Source: Rhodotorula mucilaginosa
Lineage: Eukaryota; Basidiomycota; Microbotryomycetes; Sporidiobolales; Sporidiobolaceae
Reading direction: 5' to 3'
DNA: 64,000 nt
NCBI GenBank assembly: GCA_034406715.1
Contig: CP137879.1
Location: 248,001-312,000, forward strand
Both the position numbers and the translations under genes were made by a program. The notes beneath the pieces are model-generated. The model ran no database searches. It was given only the letters and a program-made list of their open reading frames with translations, and was not told the DNA's origin. How positions within the stretch are numbered: position 1 is the first letter of the stretch; the number at the start of each line of letters is the position of its first letter. Below are positions 34,603-45,423 of this stretch, piece after piece.

Positions 34603-34828
34603 GCATGCCTAGGAGTCTCCACGAGCGACACAGACGAGGTTTGAAAAAGCGAGGTATGGAAGCGGAGCCAAGAGAAGACGAGGCAGATCGCGCCCAGGTC
34701 AACAAATTCAGAATACAAAATCTTGTATTGCCATTAGAAATAGCTGGAGCAGTCTCGTTGTGGAACACACAGACTTGTACAGAGAATCAACTGCGCAAGT
34801 TCTGACTCGGAAGCATCACTGCACATCT

Positions 34829-37800
34829 CTACGAGTCCTCATCGGCCTCGCCCATCGGTACATCCGCTGCCTCCTCTTCCGCCTCCACCTCGACGAACCC
34901 GTACCGCTTCCGCAGAACATACAACCGATCGCCTTTCTGCGTGGAAAAGATGCCGACGACCTCCTGGAGTGCCGAAAGCGGAAGGATGTGGTTCTCGAAG
35001 GTGTGGCCCGGCGCGTAAGTGGCAGCGCCGTCGTAAATGTCGAGAAGCGGAGGGAAGACTTGGAGCGAGGCAAAGTCCGTCGCTCCGGCTGCATCCTGTG
35101 CGTCGGGGCACTGGAAGAAGACGTTGACGCGGCACAGACGGCGCGAGGTCGTTGCGGGAGATGTGGGCGACGGCGAGGGTTCCGGCACGTCGGCCAAGAC
35201 GTAAGAGGACAGGTGCGCCCGTGACGGCTTTCCGTCGGTCGCAGGCAAGGTCTTCTGTAGCACAAGCTCGTCCCGATGCCTCGAGGTGGCGGAGCTGCCG
35301 TCTTGAAGGGTTGCGGTTGCGAAGTGCTGCCACTTGGTCACGTCGATCTCGCGAGTCGAGAGCAAGAGACCGGGCGAGAGGGCGCCGGCGAAGGCGCAAA
35401 AAGCCGAGTAGTGCTCGTCCCAGAGGTCGCCTTGACGCTGCTTCTTCAGGCTGACCTTCGATCCGAGCGACGAGGCGACGGGAGCGGGCTCCGCGGAGGT
35501 GCTTGCACGACTCGGCTTGTTGCGGTTCATCTCGGCATCGACGCGGTCCATGATCTCGCCGACCTTGGGATCCCGGAAGCGCAGAATGTTGAGCTGCGCG
35601 AGAACGAGTTCTTGGCGAACGATGGCGGCCAAGGGCTCCTTTGGACATTTCCGCGCGGTCGCTTTCAGCGGCGCGAACGACCGTTCGAGCGGGAACTGCG
35701 TGTATGCCCGTGGATGGCCGTTGAGGAGCATCTGATGACCGACGTGCAGGAGGCGGTGAAAGCAGAGAGGAAAGTTTGCGACATGATGGATCGAGAACTC
35801 GACGTAGACGGTTTCGTGCAGGACGTTCAGCTCTTCGCCGAGCTCGGTGAGACGGTGCGCGTCTGCCACTGTTGCCGTCTCCGAGTTGAAAAGAATGCGA
35901 GTGATACGGACGAAAAGAGCAAGGTGACGGAGCACATCCTGAACGAGACAGAATCCGGTCAGCTTGTCCAACCAGCCCTCAAACACATCCAGCTCTGCTC
36001 ACCTCGGGGGCTCCCGCCTCGATCATTGCTGGAAGGAGGAGCTGGGACACCTGCTTCAAGGACTCGTGCAACTTGTACTGCGATGAGCGGTACATCGACA
36101 GGTTTCGAGGAAACGCTCCGAATCCGCGAGGCCAAGTGACCGAGTTTCGGTCGGTGTGACCCGCCGCAATCGCAAGCGTGTGCGCAAGGTTGTCGGTGCG
36201 GATCCAGATGTCCACGAGCGAGAGGGTGCAGTTGGCAAGCAAGAGATGGGCGATGTCGCAAGGGTAAAAAGACTCGCGTTCGAAAGATGGCAGCGATGCA
36301 GCGTCGGGGGTTCTGGTAATGCCGAGATCCTTTCGAAGTGCGGACACCTGAGTCGCTGTGCCGTGAGCGGTGGCGTCTTCAATCGTCGCGAGCTAGAGAG
36401 GGGAAAATTGCGGTGGGTTCCGACAAGTCAGAATCAGCGGTTCGTAACACTTCCCGTATGCGACAAGTGACAATACAGTACTCACAGCATCGCAATACCA
36501 CTTGTGCGTCCGAAGCGGGGCCGGATCTCCGCCGAGACTTGGAGCGTAGCCTCCGATCGGTTGATCCGAGTTCACCTCGGTGTCGCCTTTTGCGCGTGGT
36601 GCAGTCGCTCGGTAGGCGGCGCCGGCCCGGGGGTAATATTTTCCGCGGCCTGCCTCGGTCGAGACGCCGAGCTGCACGCAGGTTGGGCAGCCGCGCATCC
36701 CATTGTTCCAGCGCTCCCCGGCCGCTTTGAGCTGCGCTTGCAGGTCCGCGGCCATCAGGACAACCACTCCTTTCCAGACGAAGTAGTCGTTGGAGACAGT
36801 GTCGAACGCCCAGAACCCGCGGGCGGCGTCGTACAGTCGTCGATAAAGGATACGAGCGAACGAGTCAAAGTCGGACGGATTGCAGGGTCCGCACGCAAAG
36901 AGCGTGTTGAGGAGGTATCGGCGCCGATAGCGAACACTTGGTGGGAGCGAGAAGATCTCGAGCTGCCACAGCCACAGTTCAAGACTGGATTGCTGGTCGA
37001 GAAGCGCACCATCGAAAGAGACGGCGAGCGCTGCGGTGCGTGGCTCTTGTCGGAAGAGGGGCGCTCTCTTGAGCGCTGCGGCGCCGTGCGGTACGTCTGC
37101 AAGAGGTCGTGAGGCATCATTGAAAGACGAGCCGTACTGCGAACTGATCCGCTCGAGCTCTTCGCCAAAGTAGCGAAGCAATTTTGCCGCTCCGGCGGAC
37201 CCGAACATGGCCAGCATCCGCGGGACGGGATCGAGGAAAACGCAGTGCGCTTGCGCCTCGAGTGCCTTCTTCGACGTAGGCGGGCGCGGCTTGTAGCGAG
37301 GCTCGTCGCAGATCTGCCTCGCCGTCTTGATCTTGCCGCTCGCGTCGCGTTCCGGTTCGCCGGTCGCGCTCAGGACGGGTTTCGAGCGCTCGCTTGTGCA
37401 CCGATCGTCGTTCTCCTTGTCCCCGGTGTACGCTTGACAGCCGTACCGGCAGCAGTCGATGTACTCGGCAACGAGACCGGTCTCGCTGCCGAGAAAGGCG
37501 TCGCACTGCTTGACGGTCCACATGCTATCTCGTCCGGCAAGTCGAGCCTTTTGTTGGCCGAGAGCGTCGGCAGTATCTCGACTGACTCGCCCACTTGTCA
37601 CTGTGTAGTGATGTTCGAGCGCGTCGAGGATTGCGGGGTGCAGGGGAGCGATCGGCGGCGGCTGCGACGGCTTCGTCTCGGCGGTCGGTGGTTCGTACGA
37701 CAGGCTGTGCTGAAGCTTGCGCATGTAGAGAGGTCGTGCTAGGCGAGGCGCGGCATTTGGAGGGGGGGCAGGAGCAGCTTGGAGCGCGGCTTGCTCGTCG

Positions 37801-38531
37801 GCGTCGAGGTCCGCATCGTTGTTCTCGGCGTCGCTCCCTCCCTCCTGATCGGAGAGGCCCGCGCCAGTCGGGTTGATTCCGCTAGAGGGAGGCCCCGCTT
37901 CGCTCTCTTCCGAGTCTGTGTGTTTTTGGTGGCACCGGACCGGGTCAGAGCGAGCAAGAAGAGAAATGCAACTTAGACAGTCGACTTCACGCACCCGAGA
38001 GCTGCAGGCGCTCTGCATCGTCTTCTTCGGAATGGAAACTCTCTGTAAAGTCCAGACGGCCTGGTCAGAGCGCCTCTTTAGTCCAGTGCGATGTGCAAGC
38101 GGCGTACCAAGGTCTTCCTCGCGATCCAGACCATGTTCCCCAGCATTCTCGCCTTCCCTGGGCGGAGAATCACCTCCGCCAAACTCTTCCTGGTAGTACA
38201 CATCTTGCGCAACGACCTCGACTGCTCCGGTCTGCGGTCCGGCTTCAGCCTCGCGCGGAGGAGGCGGCGACTCGAGTCGCGGTCGTTTGGCAGGACGTGC
38301 GTCCGCAACCTCGACACGCCGGAGTTGGTCGACATGCAGTATACCGAAAGCTCGAGCCTCGATAGGATTCGTTGGCGTGTAGTCGGGATTCCGAGCTCGG
38401 CGTTGTGACAACGAGGTTGCGTCCGATTTGATGTGCCGACGAGCTGTTGGGACCGCGACAGGTCGTCCGTCGGTACTGGCGAGGCCGCAGCCGTAGGCAC
38501 TGCAGACACAGTAGACTTGAAGACTTGACAT
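34829..38531 (-). CDS. Tnp2-like transposase of the CACTA/EnSpm type
   Basis: Would catalyse excision and insertion of the element. Main exons are about 36488-38531, 36100-36395 and 34829-35945, with a possible further intron around 37920-38000. The N-terminus MSSLQVYCVCSAYGCG is a cysteine cluster. The disordered acidic region after it is followed by the Tnp2 core: CCRYGCQAYTG, AVSFDGALL, CNPSDFDSFARILYRRL, VLMAADLQAQL and GCPTCVQLG, matching the family layout (two acidic positions and a CxxC after the acidic patch). The C-terminal part, with FSIHHVANFPLCFHRLLHVG and YTQFPLERSFAPLKATA, matches the DUF4218-like region usual in CACTA proteins. The reading frames look uninterrupted. The start at 38531 is the first ATG of the open frame. 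Confidence 0.86.
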
Positions 38532-38847
38532 TGGAGCGATCCAGACCCGGCTGGCTGTCGTGCTTGATTGAGCGTGCGAGTGCGAGCGCGAGCGCGAGCA
38601 AGGCGAGCGGACCCCAGCGAGACGCAGCCACTGTCGTCAGGCCGGGGTCGGACGAGGGTCAAGTCGGACTTCCTGAGAGGAAGGTGCTTGTACAAACGGA
38701 TCGCCAGCGCGAGCGTAGCGTCCGAGCCGGTCAAAGCGCGGGAGGAAGAAACGGGAGAGCCCGGCCCAAGTTCGATTGCTCTCCTCGCCGCAGCTGTTGC
38801 TCTTGCCGCTCACGCTCGAGGCGTGTTTACGGTCTCAAGACGGCGCG
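38532..38847. promoter_or_regulatory. Bidirectional promoter region of the transposon (inferred)
   Basis: The 316 bases between the two divergent start codons must hold both promoters if both genes are expressed from the element. No specific motif is claimed. The interval is G/C-rich with CGAGCGCGAG-type short repeats near 38575-38610. Confidence 0.4.
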
Positions 38848-41280
38848 ATGGAAGCTGAGATTCATCCCGATCTCTTGCTAGAGCCTCCGAAGGACTACCG
38901 CCTCTACAAGCAACGCCCACTGCGCGAGTGGATCCAGCTTTTGCCCGAAGAACTCATCTCGGCGCACCCCGCCTTTGTGGCCTTGCTTACCGAGAACCGC
39001 CACCTCAATGCCGATCTGCGCAGAGCCCAGGCTGCTTCTGCCTCTCCCGCGATGCCGGCGGCGCAGTCTCTGCCCGAGCAAGCCAAGCCCGCCTCGTACT
39101 CTTCAGCCGAAAAAAGCTCCGCCCAGCTCAAACTCACTCACAAGATCTTCACAGAGCCTTACACGCCCTTCCCCGCTCCGGCAAAGCCGACCAACTGGCC
39201 CAAAGATGCCGTTTGGAATTACAGCGAATGGCGGGAGAAGCTCGAAGGCCAAAAAGCCAAAGGGAAACAGCCTGAAGGAGCAGCATCCGCGGGATCGGCG
39301 ACTCGACCCTCAAATGACGTGCTCTACAGGTCAGTCCGCGATGGCCATCGTGCCGACAAGGAGGAAGAGCGTGCCTGTGAAGTTGTCGTCACCGCTCTCG
39401 CCCGCGCGATCTCAGCCAACGTGACGAACGAGACACCGGACAGCCAGCTCCGAACGACGTACTGGCAGACCGCGTCTGACAAGATCCTCGAGCGTGCGAT
39501 CGCTTTTCTCGCCACGGAGTCGGACGAGAACCCGGTCGCCTTCGAGTTTTTTGCTTCTCCGCCCGGTCGCATCGGCAAATGTGATGTTTCCTCTTGGCGT
39601 GCATACTACGGTCTACAGCGCGCGTTGCAGAGCGTCAGAAGCTTGACGGAACACGTGAAGAAAGGCACAAAGCGCGACGCCCCAAAGGAGAACGAATCGG
39701 CGGAAAAAGAGCCCGCTCCGAAACATCGCCGAACCGACTCTCCGGCTGCTCCTGGTTTGGTCACCCCGCAAGCCACCGTCGGTACCGATAGCAGCAGTGG
39801 AAACCTTGCCACCACAAGCGGCGGATCCAACTCGTCGGGCGGAGGCGCAGTGAGTCCTCCAGCCGATCCCTCCACCCAGGATGCCCCGCGTACTCCAGCT
39901 GACGTCTGCTCACGGATCCGCAGGATGTTCAACTTGACGACGATTTGTTCGGCTTTGGCGAGGTACGTCCTGTTTGGCTTGACCAGAACGGTCGCAGCGA
40001 CGAGGGAAAGCTGACCACCAGGAGCTCCCGGTGCAGTTCTCCGGCTTTGGAGGCTTCGACGGCCTCACCGCCGACGAAAGCTCGACCACCGACATCTCCG
40101 GAACGAGCACCTCTGCCGTTGTGCCCAAGAAGACTCCGAAGTCAGACGCAGTTGCGCAGCTCGCGCCCAAAGCCACTTGTGCGTGCATTCTCCTTCTCGG
40201 TTTCTGCAAGAGACCACTACAGCAGCTCACACCACTTCTCCCTCTTTTTCACAGGGTCCCAAGTCTTTGGTGAGCGACTTGCAGACCTGGGCGGAATCGA
40301 GGGTTCTGGTGTACTGACTGAATCCTTGTCCACTTGACAGCCACGTTCCTCGGCGACGCGCACCTCGCCACAGACAAGACTCGCCCGCTCCTGCAGAGCA
40401 TCAACGCCATAGTTGTTGCTGCCGGAACTCACGAGGACTGGGCCACTCGAAGTGCGCCGGTCGTGTCTGCCACGATCACGTCAATCGAGCAGGCTGCACT
40501 CGCTCGCCCCGCCGGTTTGTCCGATGACGAGCGACTCGGCCAGTACTTCGGTAACAACAAGACTTTTGGTGATGCGCACGACTTGACCCAGTCGTGGGAC
40601 GGCGTCGCAAAGGGTCAGGCAGTCGGACCACTCCTTGTGGCGTTCGGGCTCCTGATCGCGTCGGAGCGACGCTGGAGGAAAGGAGGCCGCGCAGAGATGA
40701 TTGAGGACGAGCTTTTCCCGACTCTGCTCGAGCGCTTGATCCAGCTCAAGCCCAACACCGCCGCGACCACCAACAAGAAGGCGGCATCCGCAAAGGGCGG
40801 TGCGAGTCGTGCATCGAATGTGCGCAGCATGCTTTCATCGAACTTGCAAAATTGTACTGACTTTTTCTGCATGTATCCCCTCCAACAGACCGAAAAAGGT
40901 AAGCCTAGGTTACGCACAGCCTGCGGAATCCCCTTTGCTGACGCGCCTTCGTCGGTTCGCAGTCGTCGCTCTCGAGATTGACGACTTTGGGCCGCAAAAG
41001 CTCGACACAACGACAGCTCTTCTGGAGCATGCTTCAACGACGCTCGCAAACGTCAAAGCGCTCGCGGTGCGGCTGGATATTGTGCCGGCATGCTTGCAAA
41101 CGAAGAAACAAACGTGGAAGACGTCGGTGAAGAAGGACGAGCTGGTCCGCGAAGTGGTAAGTCTGACTTGCATGTTCCTCACGCTTGTACTAGTGACGCT
41201 TGCTGATGAGTGGCGCCCTTTGCTTGCAGCTCAAATCCGGAACAGATCGTTTCCAAGAGGCCGAGGCGGCGAAAGCTTGA
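38848..41280 (+). CDS. Second gene of the transposon, function unknown
   Basis: Starts MEAEIHPDLLLEPPKDYRLY and runs through about six to eight exons to a TGA at 41278-41280. The first large exon encodes a hydrophilic protein with Leu-rich segments and a basic stretch, KKGTKRDAPKENESAEKEP. A later acidic/aromatic patch, DDDLFGFGE, is followed by FSGFGGFDGLTADESS, then a helical region with QSWDGVAKGQAVGPLLVAFG and RRWRKGGRAEMIEDELF. The C-terminus is FQEAEAAKA. No DNA-binding or enzyme motif is recognised. By position it corresponds to the accessory (TnpA-like) gene of CACTA elements, but no sequence similarity to TnpA is evident. An earlier in-frame ATG at 38776 is possible. Confidence 0.6.
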
Positions 41281-41302
41281 TCGACGAACGACGCAATACC
41301 GT

Positions 41303-41335
41303 GCTTGACGCTTGACGCTTGACGCTTGACGCTTG
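41303..41335 (+). repeat. Short tandem repeat after the second transposon gene
   Basis: Four to five tandem copies of the 7-base unit CTTGACG directly downstream of the stop codon at 41280. Confidence 0.85.
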
Positions 41336-41499
41336 ATCGTGTTTGTGCCTGACTGTGTAAAGTACATTGCAATGCTTCTCTCGCTGTTGTGCTACAGGTG
41401 ACAGATCTGCCTCTGTATCGGAAGAGCGAAGGTTGCCTCTGTGAAAAAGGCGGCTGTTTCCACAGAGTTGATCCGGTGGCGGAAACTCGCGGCTTTCTC

Positions 41500-41843
41500 G
41501 TCGAACAGCTTGCGAGCAACTGGCAGGCTTGGCAGGAGGGCCGCAATGCTGCCGGGCGAAGCGATCTCGCGACAAAGGGACGGGGAGAACTTGTGGGAAA
41601 AGGTGACCATATTGGCTGCGACACCGGCGCAAGCTGCGCGCATCCGGGCGCAAGAGACTCGCAAAAGGCTCGCAGACTGGCCGCAGATCTCTCGCAGATC
41701 GCTCGCAACCGGGCGCAAACGGGGAAGAGTCCCACAGGAATTGGCCACGCAACCCGATCGCATAGTGCTCGCAAGTTGTTTGCATCGCTCAAGGATGCGG
41801 AAGAAAGCTTGTCTCGCATGCTGCTCGCATCAGGGCACAAATC
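41500..41843 (+). repeat. Right sub-terminal CTCGCA/TGCGAG repeats of the transposon
   Basis: About nine copies of CTCGCA or its complement lie in this stretch just inside the right inverted repeat. A similar number occurs at 33498-33760 inside the left end. They are irregularly spaced, in both orientations on the left and mostly one orientation on the right. Confidence 0.7.
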
Positions 41844-41924
41844 GCGCAACCTGCTCGCATCCAGGCGCATCCAGGCGCATCCGAGCGCATCCGAGGCGCA
41901 ACTGAAATCGACGTGTCCCACTGA
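41844..41924 (-). repeat. Right terminal inverted repeat (81 bp)
   Basis: Exact reverse complement of 33432-33512, ending CGTGTCCCACTGA at the outer edge. Confidence 0.93.
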
Positions 41925-41933
41925 GCGTCACAC
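41925..41933 (+). repeat. Right target-site duplication of the transposon
   Basis: GCGTCACAC, identical to 33423-33431. Confidence 0.8.
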
Positions 41934-42366
41934 CCAAATCGGCCAAAAAGCGCCTCGAAGCCGAGACAGGAAGGTTCTTCTCCTTCTGCCGACCGTTCAC
42001 CCCGCTTACACAGTCTATTTGCGCACAGTCCCGGGACCGAGCTTCCGGTCGAGCTTGACGCGCACAGAAACATGCTACACCCCGCGTCTTTGCGGGCGCG
42101 TACTGCGGCGCGCCGGTTCGAGCATTCGCCAATTCCCGATCGCTTTCCTCTGCGGGCATGAGCTTGTCCCCGCCAGCTGCCACTTCGAGCAGCCGCTCCT
42201 TTGCTTCCCACATCACTCGTTAATCTGCTCCCGCGAGGCCTGCAGCGAGCGCGCTAAGGTGCCGCGACGGAGGAGACGGTTGCGCTCATCTCCCTAAGCT
42301 GCCGCAGCTGCTGGCGGTTGTCCTCACCCGCGTAGGATACCTATACAGGCTCGCCGATATTCAAGA
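41934..42366. other. Intergenic region between transposon and glycosidase gene
   Basis: About 430 bases of flanking host DNA, probably containing the promoter of the downstream secreted hydrolase. No gene seen. Confidence 0.5.
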
Positions 42367-43764
42367 ATGCACATCCGCCCATTCTTCGCAGCTGCCACGG
42401 TCGCCAGTCTGTCTATAGCGGCTTACGGCGCTCCCGTTAGCTCGGGACTTTTGTCCGACTCCGTCGTCCGGCTCATCGAACAGCGGTTGGATCAATCAGC
42501 GACAGACACGTACGTGTGCGGAGACTCCCTTCTCACACACACTCTGACTAAACACTCTTGGAGACGCCCGCAGATGGACAGCAGGGACAGCCATGGAAGC
42601 GCTTCTCGAACTCGAATACCCTTCCTGCTCAGTCTTCTCGTCATCTTTATACCCTCCGCCTTCCGATGACACCCCAAGCAAGGTCCAGTCTCTGGTGGAG
42701 ACCTGGGCGAGCGAGAGGCCGAGCGGTACCTCGCAGCTCGCGTACGTGAACGGCGGCGCCGCGGGCGATCCCCCAGCTCTCGGAATCGGCTGGCTCGTCG
42801 CGGCCGCGTTTGCCGATCCAACGACCAATGCAACGTACATGTCGCAGGCGAAACAACAAGTCGAGTACTTGCTCGAGTCTGTCCCGCGATCTGCCGACGG
42901 TGCCATCTCTCACCGACCTCCTGACGAGCCGGTCTCGCTCTGGGCTGACTTTGTCTCGATGGTGGGTGCTTTCCAAGTTTTAGTGAGGTGTTGATCCGAC
43001 CAGTTGATTCTCTTTTTCCGCACCGCACAGGTTCCGCCGTTCCTCGCATACTTCGGCGTCGCCACGTCTGACCAGTCGTACCTCTCCGAGGCGTACAACC
43101 AGATCAAGCTCTACCGGAATCACCTCAAATCCGACTCGGGCGCCTGGAAGCATATCGTGCTCGGAGACGGACAAGACCCGGGGCTGTGGAACACCGGCAA
43201 CGGCTGGGCGGCGTACGGCAGCCTGCGCGTTTTGGCCACGATGCAGAACTCGGAATGGGCGGGCGAGTTTACGAGCGAGATGAACGACCTCACGGCGTGG
43301 GTGCAAGAGATCCTTGGCGCCGCTTTCCAAAAGATTAAGGTAAGTGCGCGGGATTCGAGGCGGAGAGGCCTGCAAGCGGCGTCACCTGCTGCTCGCCGCG
43401 ATGTGCACCGAAACTGACCCAACAGAAACCTCGCTGCCAACAGAGCGACGGACTCTTGCCAAACTACTACGACTCGGCGTCCGGCTCCTCCTTCTCTGAC
43501 GCGTCCGGATCCGCTCTCCTCGCCGCCTCGGCCTATCGTCTCGCTCAACTCACCGGCGACACCTCGTTCGTCTCAAAAGCCGACACAGTCCGCACTGCCG
43601 TGTTTGCCGCCGTGGACCGTTCGACGGGATGGTTGGCGCCGGTCGTGAACCCGCTTTCGTTCAAGGCGCAGGCGAACCAGTCGCCCGAGGGAGAGGCGTT
43701 TGTGCTCCTCCTCCAGGCTGCATATCGCGATTACGCTGCTGGCGCTTCGGCGCGGCGACCATAG
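42367..43764 (+). CDS. Secreted six-hairpin glycosidase, GH105/GH88-like
   Basis: Likely removes unsaturated uronic acid residues from pectin-type oligosaccharides, or a related sugar, outside the cell. The N-terminus MHIRPFFAAATVASLSIAAY is a signal peptide. Four exons are seen: the first ends near 42509 and joins TWTAGTAMEALLELEYP, then LWADFVSM joins VPPFLAYFGVAT, and FQKIK joins SDGLLPNYYDSASGSSF. The segments GIGWLVAAAF, LWNTGNGWAAYG and SFSDASGSALLAASAYRLA fit the alpha/alpha six-hairpin fold with its repeated aromatic and Gly-rich turns. The stop is at 43762-43764. Assignment to GH105 over GH88 is a family-level guess from the DxxPG and GNGWA patterns. Confidence 0.78.
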
Positions 43765-44129
43765 ACGAGATTGCTTTTATATATACCTACTAGAACTATC
43801 CCCCTGACTTATACTTAGATTCCCCTCCCTTTAATCTGCGTTGTGCCACATATTTCCGGAGTTTGTGCGCGGTCCGCGGACTCTGACTTGGTCCGCGTTC
43901 GTCTTTCGAGAGACAGCGGGCGACGTCTCCACGCACGCTATACCGATAGCCCGAAGCGCGAGCCCACACCATTCAAGGGGGCTATATCTCGCTCTCCAGC
44001 TCTGCTGCTTGTCTCTCGCTGCCGCCGAATCGCCAACGCCGAGAGCGCACAGTTTCCCGTCCATCAACCAACTCGGACGCGTTTCGACCCACACCTCTCT
44101 GTAGACCCTAAAGGGCACGCTGCGAGAAG
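43765..44129. other. Intergenic region upstream of SFT2
   Basis: About 365 bases, A/T-rich near 43775-43850, consistent with a 3' UTR followed by a promoter. No gene seen. Confidence 0.5.
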
Positions 44130-45163
44130 ATGGAAGGTCTCTGGAACAAGCTGAGCGGCTCCGAGTCGGCCGCCATCGTCGACAACATGACGACCGGGGT
44201 GCGTAGCCTTGCCTCAATTCCTCTTCAGCCCGAGCCTCTTGCTCTTGGGCATGCTAATCCGCCGCCCCTCCTTTCTTTCGAACACAGGACGACTCGGCTT
44301 TCAAGTTCTTGGATCTGACGCGCACGCAACGGCTGTATGGCTTCGGGATATGGTGAGTCGGGCTTCTACTGCTGGCGGCGGTCGGCATGCACGGGGGACG
44401 GTTGTACTCAAGCGTTCTACTGAATCCCTCCATCCTCCGACGGCACCTTTTTCCAACAGCCTCGTCTGCGGCTTTGCGCTCTCCCTCATCGGCGCCATCT
44501 GCTTCGTCCTCGGGCAGATCACCCTCTTTGCGACCCTGTACACGCTCGGAGTCGTGTGCTCGCTCGTCGGAACCGGGTTCTTGCTCGGCTTCTGGAAGCA
44601 GTGCAAGATGATGATGGATCCGGTGCGGATATACGCGGCGGGTGAGCTCCTCTCCTCCCTGATTTTTTTGGAGAAGGGAGGCGGGAAATTTCGCGACGCG
44701 AGAATGCGCCCGTGCGGAGGTCCGACCTCCATCGCGGCTGCCACGCTCAAGAGTGACTTCAAGTGACCTGACTGCTTCTCGTCATGACGGTGCAGGAATC
44801 TTCCTACTCTGTATCGCGCTCACCTTTGTCTTTGCGTTCGCTATCGAGATCGAGTACGTTTGTGTTTCCTCCTCTGCCTCTGCTTGCACGGGAAGGGAGT
44901 CGGGGACAGACTACCGGGTACTGACGCAGTTGTCCGCAGTGTGCTCGTGATCATATTCGCTGTGGCGACCTACCTATCCTACGCCTGTGAGTCGCCGACC
45001 TCTTTGGCTCTGTGCGAAGAGGCTCCGGACCGTGGCCCTTCGGAGCTCGCGCGATGTCTCTGCAGTCGCGGTCATACTCACTCGGAACAAGCTCCTGCCA
45101 GGGTATTCTTTATCGTACATTCCGTATGCGCGGGCGCTGGCGCGGAAACTGTGGCCGTGGTAG
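44130..45163 (+). CDS. SFT2: SFT2-family Golgi/endosome vesicle transport membrane protein
   Basis: Small tetraspan protein that helps endosome-derived vesicles fuse with the late Golgi. Six exons are inferred. The start at 44130 gives MEGLWNKLSGSESAAIVDNM, then DDSAFKFLDLTRTQRLYGFG joins CLVCGFALSLIGAICFVLG at a GT-AG intron. Further membrane spans are LYTLGVVCSLVGTGFLLGF, IFLLCIALTFVFAFAIEI and LVIIFAVATYLSYA. The last exon (to the TAG at 45161-45163) gives WYSLSYIPYARALARKLWPW. The four spans, the FWKQCKMMM loop and the YSLSYIPYAR ending are typical of Sft2/Got1-type proteins. Confidence 0.87.
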
Positions 45164-45385
45164 TTGCAGCGCGCACACGCTATCTGGAGTCTTCTTTCTT
45201 GAGGGACAATTTCTGGGGGGACCTTTACGGGCATGTGTATGGCATGCAATGCATGGCACTTGGCTCGAACTCTAGCTGGGATCAGTTTGGGAAGATGGAA
45301 AGAGGGTTCGCTCCGATTGGCCGCGTTGAACTCGTCGCCTCTGGCTCGCCGCCTCGCCCTCGCGACCGACTCGTCTCTGCCCCCG

Positions 45386-45414
45386 CGCACGCACGCACGC
45401 ACGCACGCACGCAC
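45386..45414 (+). repeat. Tetranucleotide microsatellite (GCAC)n
   Basis: About seven tandem ACGC/GCAC units ending ten bases before the RIP1 start codon, so probably within its 5' UTR. Confidence 0.9.
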
Positions 45415-45423
45415 CAGTGAAGG

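Larger units (their letters stand above)
33432..41924 (-). mobile_element. Complete 8.5-kb Tnp2-bearing (CACTA/EnSpm-like) DNA transposon
   Basis: The element is bounded by perfect 81-bp terminal inverted repeats (33432-33512 and 41844-41924) and a flanking 9-bp direct repeat. It carries a Tnp2-type transposase on the minus strand (34829-38531) and a divergent second gene on the plus strand (38848-41280), separated by about 320 bases that must hold a bidirectional promoter. Both ends hold many copies of the hexamer TGCGAG/CTCGCA, like the sub-terminal binding repeats of CACTA elements. The transposase frames are open and intron signals look sound, so the element may be intact and recent. The termini do not read CACTA, so the superfamily name rests on the transposase. 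Confidence 0.9.

Noticed and set aside
34829-38531. KDZ-type transposase as an alternative identity
   Set aside because: An N-terminal cysteine cluster could suggest it, but the core order (CCRYGCQAYTG, SFDG, DFDSF, GCPTC) and the DUF4218-like end fit Tnp2 better. A profile search would decide.
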